The notes: generated by a model not told the origin, from the sequence alone. 58,721 nucleotides of DNA from Verrucomicrobiota bacterium (GCA_021325145.1 JAJPHR010000073.1:1-58721), one strand, 5' to 3'; positions 1 through 8,336 are shown, counted from the first letter of the stretch. Made by a program: numbers and translations.

Positions 1-86
1 CGCCGCAGGCCCCAGGCGCATTCATTAATGACGCGTGTATAATCGAACCGTTCATGGTCCGTGAGCAGGTCCAACCGAACAGGGAA

Positions 87-647
87 CTACCCTGCCGAAC
101 GGAACACGGTAAATCCCAGCGCGGCCACGAACAATCCGAAGACCAACCGGATCGCGCTGCCGACCCGGACACGTTTTTCGTTCGCGGTCGCCCAGTTCAG
201 GAAATCGCGCAGGTGCCACGGCCAGATCGTAAACCAGATGCCCGCGATCACCATCAGGTAAGCCCAGGTGACAATCACCAATCGCCAGCCTGTGTCCGGC
301 CAGCGGGCCGTATCCACCATCAGCTTCGCCAGCAGCATCAGCACCACCGCCAGGCCGCGCACGGCCAAATAATCCTGGACGAAGAAGCACGAAGCCAGTC
401 CCACCGCCCCGAAGCCAATCAGCAACACGGGTTTGTAAGTGGCGAAATCCGCAATGGACTCCTCGTTTAAGTAATACAGGAACCAGGCCGTCCCCAGCAG
501 CATGAGGGCGACGCCCCACGGCAGGGACCGTGGAAACTTGCGCACGCCGGCCGCAAAAGCCTTTGGCTGCGTCAACCCGTAAATTTGCGGCAATCCCAGC
601 CCCAGGCCGAGGATGATTGCCAGCATTGAAAGACTGATCTGCTTCAT
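87..647 (-). CDS. Multi-pass membrane protein, unknown function
   Basis: A 186-residue protein beginning MKQISLSML, with about five hydrophobic segments spread over the whole length, so an inner-membrane protein is the likely location. I chose the ATG at 647 because it opens directly into the first membrane segment; an in-frame extension to 761 would add a charged, non-membrane leader. Tryptophan-rich loops and a conserved-looking WPWHLRDF stretch near residue 150 are visible, but I do not recognise the family. It lies 73 bp beyond the end of deoC on the same strand, so it could be co-transcribed with it. Function is not inferred. Confidence 0.6.
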   Translation of the reverse strand: MKQISLSMLAIILGLGLGLPQIYGLTQPKAFAAGVRKFPRSLPWGVALMLLGTAWFLYYLNEESIADFATYKPVLLIGFGAVGLASCFFVQDYLAVRGLAVVLMLLAKLMVDTARWPDTGWRLVIVTWAYLMVIAGIWFTIWPWHLRDFLNWATANEKRVRVGSAIRLVFGLFVAALGFTVFRSAG

Positions 648-720
648 CGGCACAAACCATAATGCCGAAGTCTCGAAAGGGAAGGCATTTTTTGACGGGT
701 TTTCCGGCTGATATTCGGCC

Positions 721-1656
721 TTACGGGAGCGAGAAATAGTCCATGCTCTGGTAATTCCCATCGACCGTTTTTACGATCTGCATGAGCACGTCGTTGACGA
801 GGGTGCTCGCGCCGAAACGAAACAACTCCGGGGTGAGCCAATCGTCGCCGAGGGTTTCGCGGACCATGACGAGGTAATGCAGCGCCTGCTTGGAATTGCG
901 GATGCCGCCGGCGGGCTTCATGCCGATGCGAATGCCGGTGGCGTAGAAATAATCACGGATGGCCTCGAGCATGACCAAGGTGACGGGCATGGTGGCGGCG
1001 GGATTGACCTTGCCCGTGGAGGTCTTGATGAAATCTCCCCCGGCTTCCATGGCGATCTGGCTGGCGATGCGGACATTGTCGTAGGTAACCAATTCGCCGG
1101 TTTCGAGAATGACCTTGAGATGAGCGCCGCTGCATGCCTCCTTCACGGCGGCAATTTCGTCGAATACCAACGCGTGGTCCCCGGCGAGAAAAGCGCCGCG
1201 ATTGATGACCATGTCGATTTCATCCGCGCCATCCGCGGCGGCACGGCGGGTTTCCTCGAGCCGCGTGCGCAACGGCATCTGCCCGCTGGGAAAACCGGTC
1301 GCCACCGAAGCCACTTTCACAGGTGAATCGGAGCCAAGAAAGCGCCGGGCATGACGCACCATGTTTGGATAGACACACACGGCGCCGCACGGGGGAACCT
1401 CGTACCGGGAATCCAGCGGTTGCAGCGCCTTGCGGCAAAGGTAGGCCACTTTGCCGGGCGTGTCTTTGCCTTCCAGGGTGGTGAGGTCCATCATGGAAAC
1501 CGCCAGTTTGAGGCCGGCGAGCTTCGCGGTTGTTTTGATGCTCCGCTTGGTGAAAGCGGCCGCCCGCTCCTCGACCATGATCTGGTCCACTGTCGACAGC
1601 GCAAAGCCGGTTTGACGCAATGGTTTCGCGGGTTTGGCCAGGGCGGTCGTTGGCAT
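721..1656 (-). CDS. deoC: Deoxyribose-phosphate aldolase
   Basis: A 311-residue class I aldolase that reversibly splits 2-deoxyribose-5-phosphate into glyceraldehyde-3-phosphate and acetaldehyde in deoxynucleoside catabolism. Family landmarks are all present: the MMDLTTL segment around residue 55-61, DEIDMVIN with the acidic residue near 149, KVILETGEL with Lys181, and FIKTSTGK with the Schiff-base Lys211. The protein is longer than the short bacterial form of about 220-260 residues. It has an N-terminal extension of about 50 residues and resembles the longer E. coli/eukaryote-like group. No nucleoside phosphorylase or deoR gene is adjacent. Confidence 0.93.
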   Translation of the reverse strand: MPTTALAKPAKPLRQTGFALSTVDQIMVEERAAAFTKRSIKTTAKLAGLKLAVSMMDLTTLEGKDTPGKVAYLCRKALQPLDSRYEVPPCGAVCVYPNMVRHARRFLGSDSPVKVASVATGFPSGQMPLRTRLEETRRAAADGADEIDMVINRGAFLAGDHALVFDEIAAVKEACSGAHLKVILETGELVTYDNVRIASQIAMEAGGDFIKTSTGKVNPAATMPVTLVMLEAIRDYFYATGIRIGMKPAGGIRNSKQALHYLVMVRETLGDDWLTPELFRFGASTLVNDVLMQIVKTVDGNYQSMDYFSLP

Positions 1657-1748
1657 AATTCACCGGCACTTTTGCGTGGAAGAGCGGTGGAGTCAATGCG
1701 GAACAACTGTCCAATGGCGAAGTCCCGGCTGCAAGGCCGGAGCACGCC

Positions 1749-2816
1749 TCATCTCTTTTCGAAGTGATGCCGGAGGGCGAGAAACAAAACGACTTGCGTC
1801 AGAGTTGGGACGATGCACCACCAAAAGAGCCAGGTGAGCGTTCGCAATGCCCGCTTCCAGCGGGTCGGCGGTTCCAATCGCTTCCAACGGCCGGTGAGTT
1901 CAACCTCGTTTGGGGCGTCCAGGCCGGCCTTCAGCGCAGCAGCGGTGGGATGACGCAAATCAGGATCGCGCTCCATTGCGTGCAGGACGATTTCCTCAGC
2001 CTGCGGCGAAAGCCGCGGGTTAATTTTGCGCGGCGCTTCCGGGTCGCCGGTGACGCGGGCATTCATGATCACCAGCGGATTTTCGTGATTGAACGGAATG
2101 GTTCCCGTGAGCATTTCGTAGAGCATGGCGCCGAGACTGTAAATGTCCGTGCGTTCATCACCGCGTTTGCAATTGACCCGTTCCGGCGCCATGTAGTGCG
2201 GCGTGCCCACCGGCGTGCCCATCAGCGTGACGCGCCGCGCTTCCGGTGAGCGCGCGAGACCAAAATCCATGATCCGGATGGTTCCGTCGTCGCAGATCAT
2301 GACATTCTCGGGCTTGAGATCGCGATGGGTGATGCCTTGCTCGTGCAGGTATTGCAACCCTTCGCAGATCAAGCTGCCGATGGCCAGCGCATCCGCTTCC
2401 GGAAACAAGCGGAACAAGTTGATCAAATCGTATAGCGTGCATCCCTGAACATACTCCATGACGAGGTACAGCCGGCTCTTGGCCGCGACCGGAATGAAGC
2501 GCAGGACGTAGGGATGGTTCAGCTTGATGCCAATTTCCTCTTCGCGTACGAACCGCGAGAAATACCCTGCCGCCGACGGGCTGCGGGTTAACTCCGCGAA
2601 CGGGACCTTTACGGCAACGGGGTGATTGTGGTTTTGCAAGTCCCGCGCTTTGAAAACGGCCGCCATGCCTCCGCGGCTGATGAGTTCCACGATCTCGAAC
2701 CGGTCGTCCAGAATGTCGCCGGGAGAAAGGTCAGCGCCAACGGACACATTGGCCGTGTATCCAGTGGCTGCGGGAACGGCATTTTCGCTTTCCGGCGGAC
2801 ATTCGACCGTTTTCAC
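1749..2816 (-). CDS. Ser/Thr protein kinase with C-terminal membrane anchor
   Basis: A 355-residue Hanks-type kinase. Visible landmarks are the glycine-rich loop at about 47-52, VAVK with ATP-binding Lys70, the HRDLKPEN catalytic loop with Asp166 and Asn171, the MDFGLA metal-binding loop with Asp184, and GTPHYMAPE of the activation segment. A single hydrophobic stretch at about 328-348 lies at the extreme C-terminus, so the kinase domain would face the cytoplasm with almost nothing outside; no PASTA or sensor domain is present. The start is GTG at 2816. The neighbours deoC and a stress protein do not point to a substrate. Confidence 0.92.
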   Translation of the reverse strand: MKTVECPPESENAVPAATGYTANVSVGADLSPGDILDDRFEIVELISRGGMAAVFKARDLQNHNHPVAVKVPFAELTRSPSAAGYFSRFVREEEIGIKLNHPYVLRFIPVAAKSRLYLVMEYVQGCTLYDLINLFRLFPEADALAIGSLICEGLQYLHEQGITHRDLKPENVMICDDGTIRIMDFGLARSPEARRVTLMGTPVGTPHYMAPERVNCKRGDERTDIYSLGAMLYEMLTGTIPFNHENPLVIMNARVTGDPEAPRKINPRLSPQAEEIVLHAMERDPDLRHPTAAALKAGLDAPNEVELTGRWKRLEPPTRWKRALRTLTWLFWWCIVPTLTQVVLFLALRHHFEKR

Positions 2817-2968
2817 CCGCTCAGTTTGGTGCGGGGTATCGGTGAGGGATAATCAAAAAGCGGCCCGGTTCCATTAAGAAAACGTTAGCGAGGGCTTTAA
2901 CAAAATTTTTATGACATTGAGCCGTGTTTTGATTAGCGCATCCGCGCGAGGAGAATCATCGTGGGTAT

Positions 2969-3610
2969 ATGACAACTGCGGAGACTGGACGAATAAAATG
3001 GTTCTCCCTGCCGAAAACTTGGCTGGCCCGGACGTTCAAGGGCCGGGGTCGGGAGACCGAAGCCGCCACCACCCGGCCAAGCGAGAAACTGAGCGCGCGG
3101 CTGCCGGACGAGTTCCAACTCAACCCGCGATGGCCAACCACAATTTCTGACGACCAGCCGCCCGCGCGAAAGCCGGTGATCCTCGTCGCCCTGGGACCTT
3201 CACGCAGTTCATTGATTGCGGCCGAATGGGCGACGGAAGTGGCTCGCAAAATGGACGCTGCGCTGGTGCTCGTCCACGCTGTTCATCTCAATCTCACCCC
3301 CTATGGCCCGGCCAACCCCGCCTGGCTCAAGGCCGGGCTGTGCCAGGAAGCCATGGCCCGGGCTGAACCCATCATGACCCGCGGACAGGCGGCGGGTGTC
3401 GCTGTCACTTGCGCCGTCGAGGAAGGCGCGCCGGCCGCCGTGATTGCCAAAGCCGCCCGTCGCTGGCACGCGCAAGCCATTGTAATGGCCACGTCGAAAT
3501 CGGGGTTGGTCAAGCGCTTGTTCGGCCGGCACACCGTGGAGAAAGTGCTGCACGAGGCCGAATGTCCGGTGGTGATCCTCGAATCCAGTCGCTCCGGAAG
3601 TTGGTTGTGA
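2969..3610 (+). CDS. Universal stress protein (UspA family)
   Basis: A 213-residue protein whose residues 65-210 form one Usp domain: the RKPVILVALGPS first strand, an alternating alpha/beta layout, and a C-terminal CPVVIL strand typical of the family. The nucleotide-binding region before it (SKSGLVKRLFGRHTVEKVL) keeps the general shape but lacks the ideal G-x2-G-x9-G-S/T spacing, so ATP binding is uncertain. An N-terminal arm of about 60 residues rich in Arg, Lys and Pro is unusual. Divergent from the Ser/Thr kinase upstream and convergent with the HAD phosphatase. Confidence 0.85.
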   Translation: MTTAETGRIKWFSLPKTWLARTFKGRGRETEAATTRPSEKLSARLPDEFQLNPRWPTTISDDQPPARKPVILVALGPSRSSLIAAEWATEVARKMDAALVLVHAVHLNLTPYGPANPAWLKAGLCQEAMARAEPIMTRGQAAGVAVTCAVEEGAPAAVIAKAARRWHAQAIVMATSKSGLVKRLFGRHTVEKVLHEAECPVVILESSRSGSWL

Positions 3611-3616
3611 TTGGTG

Positions 3617-3630
3617 ACAAACGTGTTTGT
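3617..3630. terminator. Short hairpin between convergent genes
   Basis: A perfect 6-bp inverted repeat (ACAAAC-GT-GTTTGT) lies just after the stress-protein stop and before the end of the convergent HAD gene. Position suits a bidirectional terminator, but the stem is weak and only short T-runs follow. Confidence 0.3.
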
Positions 3631-3663
3631 TCTCCAGGACCGTGGTCGTTTCTTCCCTCCCGA

Positions 3664-4452
3664 TCAAGGCAGATCGGTGCCGCATTCCAAATGAAACTGG
3701 AGCCCTTCGGCCACGCCATGGCCCTGGGGCAGGGCGCTCACGAAACCATTTTGGCTGCGCACCGCTTGCTTCACCGAATCGACGGCGTTGGCGGGGGCGG
3801 CGAGGTAGCGGGCGTGTTCGAGCAGGAGCATGGGGAGATCGTTCAGATGATCACCCGCGGCAAACGTTTCTTCGGGCGTGACGCCGAGGAGGCGGGCGAT
3901 TTCGGCGAGCGCCGTGCCTTTGTTGTAACGGACATGCGCGAAGCGTGCGTAAACATCATTGCGTACCACCTGGAGACCGGGAACTTCGCGGCAGTAGTCC
4001 TCCATGTAGGCGTGAATCGCATCGGCGTCGCCATTGTTTCCTGCGAGCAGGCAGAAGGGCGAGTAGGCGTCCTCGTAGACGGTGGCGTCGAAACGGGAGT
4101 TGACCCAGCTCACCAGGCGCGGCAAGTCCCGGCGCACGCGCAGGAAGAGTTCCTCGTGGGCGCGGTGGCATTCGAGGTTCCATTCGTCCAAACCCACGTA
4201 TTGGGCTTCGCAATGGCAATGGATTTCCCGCTCCACCAGCACGAGGTAATCCGGCTTGACCGAAATATGCGCCCGCGCGATGGCTTCCATGAGGCTCGAC
4301 ATATCGCGCCCCGTGTTGATGACCCATTTGGCGCCCTGTTTTTGCAAATCGCCGATGAGGGCCTGCAAGCACGGCGCAATGGGCGGGTTCTCGAATTCGG
4401 CAAACAGCGTGCCGTCGAAATCAGTTGAGATAAGTTTTATGGGCAAATTCAT
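3664..4452 (-). CDS. HAD-superfamily hydrolase (Cof-like sugar phosphatase)
   Basis: A 262-residue HAD hydrolase. Motif I is STDFDGTL at the N-terminus (nucleophile Asp11, acid/base Asp13), NKGTALAEIARLLGV supplies the motif III lysine, and AAGDHLNDLPML supplies motif IV. A Cof-type C2 cap domain lies between motif I and the lysine. Such enzymes dephosphorylate sugar phosphates or related metabolites; the substrate cannot be read from sequence. I prefer the ATG at 4452 because it starts ten residues before motif I, as usual; an in-frame ATG at 4482 would add ten residues. Confidence 0.85.
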   Translation of the reverse strand: MNLPIKLISTDFDGTLFAEFENPPIAPCLQALIGDLQKQGAKWVINTGRDMSSLMEAIARAHISVKPDYLVLVEREIHCHCEAQYVGLDEWNLECHRAHEELFLRVRRDLPRLVSWVNSRFDATVYEDAYSPFCLLAGNNGDADAIHAYMEDYCREVPGLQVVRNDVYARFAHVRYNKGTALAEIARLLGVTPEETFAAGDHLNDLPMLLLEHARYLAAPANAVDSVKQAVRSQNGFVSALPQGHGVAEGLQFHLECGTDLP

Positions 4453-4520
4453 TCCCGGATCAAATTGCATGCAATGCATCAAGCCACGGCCACGCGCGAC
4501 GTTTTATTTTCGATGTTTAG

Positions 4521-4560
4521 TTTTGGAGCCTGGTAGTTGGTTTTGGTGTTTCCGGCGCCT
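4521..4560. repeat. Diverged copy of the GGAGC-CTGG intergenic repeat
   Basis: This stretch shares TGGAGCCTGG-n2-GTTGGT and the following TTGG with the arms of the long hairpin at 39489-39616. It sits in the gap between the divergent HAD and TPR genes. Confidence 0.4.
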
Positions 4561-4625
4561 CGCGCCAGAGCTTGCGCTCATTACAATGGTGCGGTACCGT
4601 GAGTTGTCAAAAGTTTAATAACGTT

Positions 4626-5072
4626 ATGCCGACCGCGCAGGAACAGTACGACGACGCGATGTATGATTTCAGCACGGCGGACTATGATTCGGCGATCTTG
4701 AAGCTCAAGGCGTTGCTCGCGCAGGAGCCGGAATATTTCGACGCCCAACTCTCGCTGGGAATGGCCTATTACCGAAAAGGGGATTACGCGACGGCCATTG
4801 CCGAGGGGCATAAGGCCGAAAAGATGCGTCCCAACGAACAGTTGGTGCATACCAATCTCTCACTGTTTTACATGAAGAGCGGCGACAAACAAACCGCGGA
4901 GCAGCACGGTTTGCAGGCGCGGATCGCTTCCTGGAAGGGAAACATGGCTGCGCCCGAAGCCGCGCCCGCCGGAGACCCGGAACTGGAACTGGCCAAGCCC
5001 AAACCACCGCCGGTGAAGGTGGGCGAAAAATTTCCCGACATGCCCTGGAAAAAGGGCAAGCGGGTTGGTTGA
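4626..5072 (+). CDS. Tetratricopeptide-repeat protein
   Basis: A 148-residue soluble protein. Residues 5-100 form about three TPR units with the canonical small/aromatic pattern (for example YDSAILKLKALLAQEPEYFDAQ and ALGMAYY-like helices); the last 45 residues are Pro/Ala/Lys-rich and probably disordered. No signal peptide is visible, so it is probably a cytoplasmic protein-protein interaction module. The ATG at 4626 is chosen because it begins directly at the first helix. The 91-aa coiled-coil gene begins 27 bp downstream on the same strand, suggesting co-transcription. Confidence 0.75.
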   Translation: MPTAQEQYDDAMYDFSTADYDSAILKLKALLAQEPEYFDAQLSLGMAYYRKGDYATAIAEGHKAEKMRPNEQLVHTNLSLFYMKSGDKQTAEQHGLQARIASWKGNMAAPEAAPAGDPELELAKPKPPPVKVGEKFPDMPWKKGKRVG

Positions 5073-5099
5073 TCAAGAGAGCACGCACGCTGACCATTT

Positions 5100-5375
5100 A
5101 TGAAATCCGCCTACGAACTTGCGATGGAACGGTTGAGCAAAACAGCACCCACTCAAAAGCTGAGCGACGTGAAGAAAAAGGAACTGGCCGAGGTCGATTC
5201 CAAGTACGCCGCCAAGATCGCCGAGCGCGAGATCTTCCTGAAAGGCGAGATGAGCAAAGCCGCCGAAAAAGGAGATTACGAAGGGCTGGCCCAATTGGAA
5301 AAGCAGTTGGTCAGCGACCGCAAATCCCTCGAAGTCGAAAAAGAAGAAAAGAAAGAAAAGGTGAGGGGAAAGTAA
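5100..5375 (+). CDS. Small coiled-coil protein
   Basis: A 91-residue, very highly charged protein (Lys/Glu-rich) predicted to be almost entirely helical, with a run of KEEKKEKVRGK at the C-terminus. It has no signal peptide or Cys. It follows the TPR gene closely on the same strand. I do not recognise a named family. The lack of a competing frame with better features and the short gap support it being real. Confidence 0.55.
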   Translation: MKSAYELAMERLSKTAPTQKLSDVKKKELAEVDSKYAAKIAEREIFLKGEMSKAAEKGDYEGLAQLEKQLVSDRKSLEVEKEEKKEKVRGK

Positions 5376-5380
5376 AGGGG

Positions 5381-5421
5381 AAATCAGAAATCCGAAGCCA
5401 GAAATCCGAAATCTGAAACCC
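5381..5421. repeat. AGAAATCCGAA-type repeat cluster
   Basis: Three imperfect copies of an AGAAATCCGAA unit follow the stop of the 91-aa gene. The same unit builds the ends of the 58-bp repeat at 47371 and 48134. Confidence 0.6.
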
Positions 5422-5448
5422 GACCCGGTATTCGCACCCTCGTCTGGT

Positions 5449-5622
5449 TTATTGTGTCAGGAGCAGTCCCAGAAAGAGGAGGAATCCCGCGGTGAGCAGC
5501 AGCAAAGTCCCGGCGATCGTCACGCCCAACTTGTTCACGGGTGCGGATTCGGAGTGGTTCGCCGGAACCAGTGCCACGAACCCGTTGCCTTTCTGATTCA
5601 CTTTAAAAGAGATCGATTTCAT
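5449..5622 (-). CDS. Small single-pass membrane protein (57 aa)
   Basis: A 57-residue open frame starting MKSISFKVNQKGNG, with a soluble 30-residue N-terminus and one long hydrophobic segment from about residue 32 to the end (GVTIAGTLLLLTAG, then LLFLGLLL). It starts with ATG at 5622 and ends with TAA. The clean amphiphilic division and the gap it fills (5376-5871) suggest a genuine small membrane protein, but there is no homology I can name. Confidence 0.45.
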   Translation of the reverse strand: MKSISFKVNQKGNGFVALVPANHSESAPVNKLGVTIAGTLLLLTAGFLLFLGLLLTQ

Positions 5623-5871
5623 GACTTGTTATGAGCAAAACCGGGGCCAGTCAAATGGTGGTCGGGGTAACGGTTACAAGTAGCTGAAATAGTGGAGCTT
5701 TGAGAAACCAGGGGATTGCTCGTCAGGCGCAAAACTCAAGGACTGTCCAACTTTTACACACTGGGGAGCGGCATTTTGCCGATGTGCCCGGGCATTGATT
5801 CTGGCGCGCAATTACAGGCGCTGGGGAGTGCGGTTACGAAGTTGTTCGAACTGATCGCACAAAAGCGGCGG

Positions 5872-6414
5872 TCAGGCGGCGTTCAGTTGGAAATAGTAGA
5901 GCGCGACGATGACCAATGAGTGCCGGATTTGTCCAGTGGCCACCAGCCTCGGGATGTCCGCCACGGGGATGAGCCGCGTCATCAAGTCCTCGCCGTGGTC
6001 CCACTCGACGTTGTGCTTCAGGCGGCAGTTTTGGACGTGCAGCGTGAAACAGGTGTTGCTCATGATGGCGGGGTTGGGCGAAACCTGCCCGATGATGCGC
6101 GGCTGCTCACCCTCGTAACCGGTTTCCTCGCGCAACTCGCGTTCGCCCGCCGCCGTCGGCGACGCATCCCGGGGATCAATCATACCGCCGGGGATTTCCA
6201 ATTCCACCGTGTTGGTGCCATGGCGGTATTGTTCGATCATGACCAGATGGTTGTCTGGCGTGGTCGCGACGACGTTTACCCAATTGACACAATCGATGAC
6301 AAAAAAATCGTGTTCCTGTCCCGTGCGCGGAGAAACCTTGCGATCCGTCCGGATGCTGAAAATCGGGAATTGGGTGGAGGATTGGGAACCGATTTTTTTC
6401 CAGGGCTGAATCAT
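5872..6414 (-). CDS. Nudix hydrolase (ADP-ribose pyrophosphatase-like)
   Basis: A 180-residue Nudix protein. Residues 45-110 contain the core: VVATTPDNHLVMIEQYRHG, then ELEIPGGMID and the Nudix box ending RELREETGYEG, as in ADP-ribose pyrophosphatases of the NudF type, which clear nucleoside-diphosphate sugars. I start it at ATG 6414, which has an AGGA ribosome-binding site eight bases upstream; a TTG two codons earlier (6420) overlaps the preceding stop as TTGA. It is therefore tightly linked to the 65-aa gene before it, probably by translational coupling. Confidence 0.88.
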   Translation of the reverse strand: MIQPWKKIGSQSSTQFPIFSIRTDRKVSPRTGQEHDFFVIDCVNWVNVVATTPDNHLVMIEQYRHGTNTVELEIPGGMIDPRDASPTAAGERELREETGYEGEQPRIIGQVSPNPAIMSNTCFTLHVQNCRLKHNVEWDHGEDLMTRLIPVADIPRLVATGQIRHSLVIVALYYFQLNAA

Positions 6415-6416
6415 CG

Positions 6417-6614
6417 TCAAAATCCTTTGTCCTTGGCGGCCCAGCCTTGCTTCATCAGGTTGAGCAAGTGCGCCAAGGCCTCCTCGTAGGTGCGGTCCTT
6501 TTGATCAGCGAGTTGCCGGGCGCGTTTGTCGAGTTGGGCGGCCATCTCCGCGGACTTTTCTTTAGGACAGCCCAGCGCCACGAGAGCGGCGGCGAGATCG
6601 GTTAGATTGTCCAT
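6417..6614 (-). CDS. Small helical protein upstream of the Nudix gene
   Basis: A 65-residue protein beginning MDNLTDLAAALVALGC, all-helical in appearance and rich in Ala, Lys and Glu, without signal peptide or membrane segment. I use the ATG at 6614; extending to 6692 would add an Arg-rich stretch running into a repeat. Its stop lies two bases from the Nudix start, so the two are one transcription unit. Family unknown to me. Confidence 0.55.
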   Translation of the reverse strand: MDNLTDLAAALVALGCPKEKSAEMAAQLDKRARQLADQKDRTYEEALAHLLNLMKQGWAAKDKGF

Positions 6615-6654
6615 AAATGCGCGCAAGTGGAATTCGGCATGCGGGCGACCCGAG

Positions 6655-6690
6655 GTTCGAAGTCCCGCCTTTAGGCGGCCAAACGCATGC
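6655..6690. repeat. Dispersed AGTCCCGCC-type repeat
   Basis: Contains a CCGCC-TTTA-GGCGG hairpin (6666-6679). A similar AGTCCCGCTTGCGGCGG stretch occurs at 8343, so this looks like one of the short dispersed elements of the genome. Confidence 0.4.
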
Positions 6691-6736
6691 AAACGCGATG
6701 ACTCGGAAAACTTTTAGTACGCTCGGAGATGTGATA

Positions 6737-6760
6737 GTTCACCGGCTGAAGCCGGTGAAC
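6737..6760. repeat. Perfect 11-bp stem hairpin
   Basis: GTTCACCGGCT and AGCCGGTGAAC form a perfect inverted repeat with a 2-base spacer, 28 bp past the end of the cyclophilin gene at 6788 (minus strand). No T-run follows, so it may be a dispersed repeat rather than a terminator. Confidence 0.6.
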
Positions 6761-6787
6761 TCCGTACTCGCACTCCGGCCCGACCGC

Positions 6788-7303
6788 TTACTTCACCGTA
6801 TCGGCGGGGACAATCTTCACGCTTTCCACGCCGATGCGCGTCAGCGGTTTGCTGCGCTCGCCGCTGTTGCCGCTGGTCGTGGGTGTATCGCCGATGCGGC
6901 CAAGGACGTCGTCGCCCTTGACCAGCTTGCCGAACGCGGTGTATTGGCGGTCCAGGAAACGGGCGTCCGCCAGGCAGATGAAAAACTGGCTGCCGGCGGA
7001 ATCCGGGTGTTGTGACCGTGCCATCGAGAGAACGCCGCGCACATGCGGGCGTTCATTGAACTCGGCCTTGATCTTGTGGCCCGGCCCGCCCGTGCCCCAA
7101 CTGTGCTCCGCGCCCGGGTCTTTCGTGAGCGGATCGCCGCCCTGGATCATGAAGCCCTTCACGATGCGGTGAAAAGCAGTCCCGTCGTAGAATCCCTGGT
7201 TGGCGAGGGTTTTGAAGTTCTCGACGGTTTTGGGCGCAACGTCGGACCAGAATTCCACGACCATTTCGCCCGCGGTCGTTTTGATGACAGCAACTTCGCT
7301 CAT
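6788..7303 (-). CDS. Peptidyl-prolyl isomerase, cyclophilin type (cytoplasmic)
   Basis: A 171-residue cyclophilin that catalyses cis-trans isomerisation of prolyl bonds. Core motifs are clear: ENFKTLANQGFYDGTAFHRIV, FMIQGGDP, and SAGSQFFICLAD with the conserved Phe/Gln residues of the active site. It starts MSEVAVIKTTAGEMVVEF with no signal peptide, so it should act in the cytoplasm. A second, exported paralogue lies 27 bp upstream on the same strand; the two are a tandem duplication that has split in location. Confidence 0.93.
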   Translation of the reverse strand: MSEVAVIKTTAGEMVVEFWSDVAPKTVENFKTLANQGFYDGTAFHRIVKGFMIQGGDPLTKDPGAEHSWGTGGPGHKIKAEFNERPHVRGVLSMARSQHPDSAGSQFFICLADARFLDRQYTAFGKLVKGDDVLGRIGDTPTTSGNSGERSKPLTRIGVESVKIVPADTVK

Positions 7304-7330
7304 TTTGAAAAAGGCTGGGTTGAGATTGGC

Positions 7331-7948
7331 TTACTTGATGGAATCGGCGGGAACGATCTTGATGCTGATGATGCCCTGGCGTTCATTGGGCCGATCCGGC
7401 GGGTGCGTGGGCGTGGTGGCAATTTTCTCGAGCACATCGTCGCCTTTGATCAACTTGCCAAACGCGGTGTATTGATGATCGAGGAAACGGGGGTCACCGT
7501 GGCAGATGAAAAACTGGCTGCCGGCGGAATCCGGATCGGCGGAGCGCGCCATGGAGAGAACGCCGCGAACGTGAGGGCGGTCATTGAACTCCGCCTTGAC
7601 CGTGTGACCGGGTCCACCGGTGCCCCAGCGGTCCTCGGCGGCCGGGTCCTTCGTGAGCGGATCGCCACCCTGGATCATGAAACCCTTGATTACCCGATGA
7701 AAACAGGTCCCATCGTAAAAGCCCTTACTGGCCAGGCTTTTGAAGTTCTCAACGGTTTTGGGCGCAACGTCGGGCCAGAATTCAGCCACCATCTCGCCGG
7801 CGGTCGTTTTGATGACGGCGACTTCCTTCGTTGCGGCGGCTTCTTTTTTGGGTTCGTCCTTTTTTTCCTCCTTTTTCGGTTCATCTGCGCGCGCAGAAAC
7901 CAGGCCCAGAGACAGGCCGAGCAAACAGGTTAAAATGAGATTTTTCAT
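7331..7948 (-). CDS. Peptidyl-prolyl isomerase, cyclophilin type (exported)
   Basis: A 205-residue cyclophilin with an N-terminal signal peptide (MKNLILTCLLGLSLGLVSARA) followed by a Lys/Glu-rich linker and a catalytic domain closely similar to its downstream neighbour (FMIQGGDPLTKDP and SAGSQFFIC are shared). It probably folds proteins in the periplasm. The ATG at 7948 is fixed by the signal peptide; the frame stays open to 8077 but without protein-like features. Confidence 0.92.
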   Translation of the reverse strand: MKNLILTCLLGLSLGLVSARADEPKKEEKKDEPKKEAAATKEVAVIKTTAGEMVAEFWPDVAPKTVENFKSLASKGFYDGTCFHRVIKGFMIQGGDPLTKDPAAEDRWGTGGPGHTVKAEFNDRPHVRGVLSMARSADPDSAGSQFFICHGDPRFLDHQYTAFGKLIKGDDVLEKIATTPTHPPDRPNERQGIISIKIVPADSIK

Positions 7949-8096
7949 AATTAGGCGGAGAATCTTCCATGAAACGTTCCCGAAGTCACGGGCAATTTTT
8001 GTTGAATCCCGGCCAAAAACCGTGGAGTGGCGGCAGGCCGCTTCCGCCATAGTGAATCGTAGATTGATGCAGTTCACCGATTCAAGCGATCAAACT

Positions 8097-8285
8097 ATGA
8101 AATTGTTGTCCAAAATATTGCTGGCCGTTTGCCTGCTGGGCTTTTTGCTGGGTTTAGGCGATTTCGGAAACTCGATGTTCTCAGGTGTGGCGCGCGCACT
8201 GGGCGCCGTGTTCTTTATTCTTTTCTTTATCACCCGGCTTTTTGAAATTGCGGAGGCCGCTGAGCCCGCTTCACCAAAGCGCTAA
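8097..8285 (+). CDS. Small membrane protein (62 aa)
   Basis: A 62-residue protein, MKLLSKILLAVCLLGFLLG at the start and a second hydrophobic segment VARALGAVFFILFFITRLF, giving two transmembrane helices and a short charged tail. I use the ATG at 8097. It is divergent from the exported cyclophilin. Family not recognised. Confidence 0.5.
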   Translation: MKLLSKILLAVCLLGFLLGLGDFGNSMFSGVARALGAVFFILFFITRLFEIAEAAEPASPKR

Positions 8286-8336
8286 TGCTGAGGCCGGCGT
8301 TGCACCCGCGGGTCGATTGTCCGAGCGGGGCACCAG

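Noticed and set aside
3409..4428. 339-codon open frame on the plus strand
   Set aside because: Overlaps the stress-protein gene and is antisense to the HAD phosphatase; both of those have clear motifs.
5716..5919. 67-codon plus-strand frame
   Set aside because: It runs into the Nudix gene in antisense and has no domain or start-site support.
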